From: Roseibium aggregatum
Lineage (GTDB): Bacteria; Pseudomonadota; Alphaproteobacteria; Rhizobiales; Stappiaceae
Assembly (NCBI RefSeq): GCF_017309185.1
Contig: NZ_JAEKJZ010000001.1
Coordinates: 186,001 to 250,000, forward strand
Direction: 5' to 3'
DNA: 64,000 nucleotides
A program made the position numbers and the translations under genes. This document shows positions 61,314 to 64,000 of the stretch, piece after piece. How positions within the stretch are numbered: the stretch's first letter is position 1; each line of letters begins with the position of its first letter. The notes beneath the pieces were generated by a model that was given only the letters and a program-made list of their open reading frames with translations, was not told where the DNA came from and made no database searches.

Positions 61314-62372
61314 ATGAAGCGTGTGACGATCCACGACGTGGCCGAGGCGGCAGGCGTCAGCCTTGCCACTGTCGACCGGGTGCTGAACGGCCGGCCCGGC
61401 GTGCGCAAGACGACCATCGCGAAAGTGAAACAGGCCGTCGACACGCTGAACTACAAGCCGGACGTCTTTGCCGCCGGTCTGGCCAAGAAGCGCACCTATC
61501 GTTTTCACTTTCTCCTGCCGAACGGCCCGAACGCCTTCATGGAAGACCTGACCAGGGAGGCCACGTCGCACGCGGAAACCATGAGCGGCGACCGCATGCA
61601 TGTTCACGTGGAGCCGATCGATGCCTTTGACGGCCACCGGGTCGCCGGAACGCTCGCTCTGCTCGACCACACCGTCTGCGACGGCGTTGCCGTGGTCGCA
61701 CCCGCCTTTCCGGAAGTGCGCGCCGCCATCGACCGGCTGCAGGACAGGGGCGTGCCGGTTGTCACCCTCGTCTCCGATCATCCGGCCTCCAATCGGCGGC
61801 ATTTTGTCGGTATCGACAATGTGGCGGCGGGGCGCACGGCGGGCCGGCTGCTCGGCCGCTTTCTTCCAAGGCAACCGGGCAAGATCGCCATTGTCGCCGG
61901 GTCGCTGGGGCTCCGGGACCATGCCGAGCGTTATCAGGGCTGCCGGGAGGTGATCGAGCAGGACTATCCGCACCTGGACCTTCTCAAGGTGCGCGAAGGG
62001 CGAGACGACAACGCCCGCAACGCGGATCTGGTCGCCCGGCTTCTCAAGGAGAATCCGGAGCTTGCCGGGCTCTACAATATAGGTGCCGGCAACCGAGGAA
62101 CCATCTCGGCGCTGAGCGCTTCCGGGCAGGCGGAGAGCGTCGTCGTCGTCGGCCATGAGCTTACGCCCTATACAAGGGAAGCGCTTCAGGCCGATGTGTT
62201 CGACGCCGTGATCGCCCAGGATCCAGGCCATGAGATCCGCAGTGCCATCAGAGTGCTGAAAGCCCTGTGCGACGGCGTTCCGATCATCGACGGGCAGGAG
62301 CGTATTGGCATCGACGTCTTTTTGAAGGACAATCTGCCTGCCGTGACCGACCGGCCAGACAGCACAGAGTAA
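61314..62372 (+). CDS. LacI family transcriptional regulator
   Basis: A 352-residue regulator: LacI-type HTH at 3-25 (RVTIHDVAEAAGVSLATVDRVLNGRPGVRKTT) with hinge helix, then a periplasmic-binding-protein-like sugar domain including VGIDNVAAGRTAGRLLGRFL near 163-182 and AGLYNIGAGNRGTISAL near 250. The substrate-binding domain is of the Peripla_BP_4 type. It precedes a GH43 beta-xylosidase gene by 62 bp, so control of xylo-oligosaccharide use is likely. Confidence 0.92.
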   Translation: MKRVTIHDVAEAAGVSLATVDRVLNGRPGVRKTTIAKVKQAVDTLNYKPDVFAAGLAKKRTYRFHFLLPNGPNAFMEDLTREATSHAETMSGDRMHVHVEPIDAFDGHRVAGTLALLDHTVCDGVAVVAPAFPEVRAAIDRLQDRGVPVVTLVSDHPASNRRHFVGIDNVAAGRTAGRLLGRFLPRQPGKIAIVAGSLGLRDHAERYQGCREVIEQDYPHLDLLKVREGRDDNARNADLVARLLKENPELAGLYNIGAGNRGTISALSASGQAESVVVVGHELTPYTREALQADVFDAVIAQDPGHEIRSAIRVLKALCDGVPIIDGQERIGIDVFLKDNLPAVTDRPDSTE

Positions 62373-62434
62373 TTCCCGGCAACGACAACGAACAACGAGG
62401 GGCGAACCTCTCGCGGGGATCTTCGGGAGGGAAA

Positions 62435-64000
62435 ATGACTAACGTACCTCAAAATATCGTCAATCCGATCCTGCCGGGCTTCAATCCGGATCCGTCCATC
62501 TGCCGTGTCGGCGAGGACTATTACATCGCCACCTCGACCTTCGAATGGTTTCCGGGCGTGCAGATCCATCATTCGAAAGACCTCGGGAACTGGCGGCTGT
62601 TGACCCGTCCGCTGACCCGTCCGGAACAGCTCGACATGCGCGGCAATCCGGACAGCTGTGGCATCTGGGCGCCGTGCCTGACCCATGCCGACGGGGTTTT
62701 CTGGCTTGTCTACACCGACGTCAAACGCCATGACGGCTCGTTCAAGGATGCGCACAATTACCTCGTCACGGCGCCGGAGATCGAAGGTCCGTGGTCCGAT
62801 CCGGTCTATGTCAATTCGACCGGCTTCGATCCATCTCTTTTCCATGACGACGACGGCCGCAAATGGTTTCTCAACATGATCTGGGACTACCGGGTCGGCT
62901 ACCACTCGTTCCAGGGCATTCAGCTTCAGGAATATGATCCGGTTGCAAAAAGCCTGACGGGCCCGGCCCGGAACATCTTCAAGGGAACGGAACTGGGACT
63001 TACGGAAGCACCCCATCTCTACAAGCGCGACGGCTGGTACTATCTGCTCACCGCAGAGGGCGGCACCGCCTATGGCCACGCGGCGACGCTCGCGCGGGCA
63101 AGGCGGATCGGTGGCCCCTACGAGCTGCACCCGGACAAACATGTCGTCACCTCGCGCTTTTTTCCCGACAATCCGATCCAGCGCGCCGGCCATGGAGATC
63201 TCGTTGAAACCCAGAACGGAGAAACCTATCTGGTCCACCTGATGGGCCGCCCGCGTCCGGGGCAGAACCGCTGCCAGATGGGCCGGGAAACCGCGATCCA
63301 GAAATGCGTCTGGGGAGAAGACGGCTGGCTGCGCCTGGCAACGGGTGGCATGGAGCCGCAATCGGAGGTATCGGGTCCGGACCTGCCGTCCCATCCATTT
63401 GCGCAGGAGCCCGACCGGTACGATTTTGACGGACCGGATCTGCCGCTGCCGTTCCAGTGGCTGCGCACGCCTTATCCCGAGCGTTTGTATTCCCTGTCGG
63501 AGCGGCCCGGTCACCTGCGTCTCTTCGGGCGCGAATACGTCGGAAGTTTCTTCGAGCAGGCTTTGGTTGCGCGCCGCCAGACGGATTACGACTTCGAGGC
63601 GGAAACGCGAGTCGAATTTCAACCCGTGAGCATTCAGCAGGCGGCGGGGCTGATCGCCTATTACGGACGCTACCAGTTCTTCTTCCTTGCAGTCACCCTT
63701 CACGAGCAATTGGGGCGCGTGCTGACAATCCTGTCCTGTCCGGGCGATTATCCCGGTGGTTTCCTGGAGGCGCCGCTCGACCGGCCGGTCAGTCTGCCCG
63801 ATAGGGGAGCCGTGGCCATGAAGGTGACCGTCGAGGACATGGCCCTGCGGTTCTTCTACCGCGTGGAGGGGCTGGAAGACTGGCAGCGTATCGGCCCGGT
63901 CTTCGACGCAACGATTCTCGCCGACGAATCGGGCCGTGGGCCGCACTCGAATTTTACCGGCGCGTTCGTCGGGATGCACGCCATGGACGGGTCGGGAGCG
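62435..64000 (+). CDS. Glycoside hydrolase family 43 beta-xylosidase (3' end outside window)
   Basis: The frame starts at the ATG at 62435 (GGGAGGGAAA upstream) and is open to the window edge (522 codons). The five-bladed propeller begins NPILPGFNPDPSICRVGEDYYIATSTFEW. Catalytic residues visible are Asp19 (base), Asp132 in GFDPSLFHDD (pKa modulator) and Glu191 in LTEAPHLYKRDGWYY (acid). After about residue 320 the C-terminal beta-sandwich of GH43 subfamily 11/12 type follows (FQPVSIQQAAGLIAYYG). Cytoplasmic in style, no signal peptide, so it probably cleaves imported xylo-oligosaccharides. Regulated likely by the upstream LacI protein. Confidence 0.93.
   Translation, partial: MTNVPQNIVNPILPGFNPDPSICRVGEDYYIATSTFEWFPGVQIHHSKDLGNWRLLTRPLTRPEQLDMRGNPDSCGIWAPCLTHADGVFWLVYTDVKRHDGSFKDAHNYLVTAPEIEGPWSDPVYVNSTGFDPSLFHDDDGRKWFLNMIWDYRVGYHSFQGIQLQEYDPVAKSLTGPARNIFKGTELGLTEAPHLYKRDGWYYLLTAEGGTAYGHAATLARARRIGGPYELHPDKHVVTSRFFPDNPIQRAGHGDLVETQNGETYLVHLMGRPRPGQNRCQMGRETAIQKCVWGEDGWLRLATGGMEPQSEVSGPDLPSHPFAQEPDRYDFDGPDLPLPFQWLRTPYPERLYSLSERPGHLRLFGREYVGSFFEQALVARRQTDYDFEAETRVEFQPVSIQQAAGLIAYYGRYQFFFLAVTLHEQLGRVLTILSCPGDYPGGFLEAPLDRPVSLPDRGAVAMKVTVEDMALRFFYRVEGLEDWQRIGPVFDATILADESGRGPHSNFTGAFVGMHAMDGSGA

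Noticed and set aside
62186-63979. Minus-strand open frame of 597 codons opposite LacI end and GH43
   Set aside because: The plus-strand GH43 frame carries the catalytic residues; this one has no family pattern.
1-64000. CRISPR arrays, prophage genes, transposases, rRNA genes
   Set aside because: None seen: no regularly spaced repeats, no phage structural or integrase genes, no intact insertion sequence, only one tRNA.

Overview
The window looks like chromosomal DNA of a GC-rich alphaproteobacterium. Supporting this are the gene block rpmH-rnpA-yidC / engB-argB-HAD phosphatase-dapD-dapE-truA-fmt-def, a Rhizobiales-like DapD, a VPLPA-CTERM protein, and dispersed palindromic repeats with GTCATTCCGG-type tips. 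A marine member of the Hyphomicrobiales (Stappiaceae / Roseibium-Labrenzia type) is my best guess; this is inference from gene order and style, not a database result.

Layout. 1-4 kb: start of rmuC (minus), then a plus-strand housekeeping run def, MarC-like, fmt, GNAT, truA. 4.1-11.6 kb: membrane proteins (DUF2189, large MscS channel, DUF805), dapE, a small membrane protein and convergent dapD, with a repeat element near the dapD terminator. 11.9-22.3 kb: an accessory iron-uptake block: DMT permease, FecR-type anti-sigma factor, ECF sigma factor, ferric-siderophore ABC transporter, STN-containing TonB receptor, LysR regulator. 22.4-24.7 kb: HAD phosphatase, argB, engB. 24.8-28.4 kb: an insertion between engB and yidC with a Fic-domain protein divergent from a HopA1-like protein, a large palindromic element and a hexapeptide acetyltransferase. 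28.5-31 kb: yidC-rnpA-rpmH (minus). 31.3-35.1 kb: TVP38 membrane protein, MerA-like flavin disulfide reductase, sensor histidine kinase. 35.5 kb: tRNA-Arg(ACG). 36.0-42.5 kb: AraC regulator, TonB receptor, SAM methyltransferase and a TauABC-like ABC transporter, apparently one regulated uptake locus. 42.5-45.2 kb: LysR/TSUP exporter pair and a VPLPA-CTERM protein. 45.6-54.5 kb: class III aminotransferase, anmK, P-loop kinase, GntR regulator, exported Sel1-like protein, sdaA, GGDEF/EAL protein. 54.9-59.6 kb: complete branched-chain amino-acid type ABC operon (livGFHMK). 59.7-64 kb: BaiN-like flavoprotein, LacI regulator and a GH43 beta-xylosidase running off the end.

How genes work together. 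Two independent TonB-dependent uptake systems are encoded: one FecI/FecR-controlled (receptor with N-terminal signalling domain, binding protein, two permeases, ATPase), the other AraC-controlled (receptor without signalling domain, a methyltransferase, and a nitrate/taurine-type ABC transporter whose ATPase has Ser in place of the Q-loop Gln). The most unusual locus is the divergent Fic / HopA1-like pair inserted into the conserved yidC-engB neighbourhood: a predicted nucleotidyl-transferase next to a relative of the HopA1 domains seen in type III effectors and class V lanthipeptide synthetases, with a shared GFFxRF motif at opposite termini.
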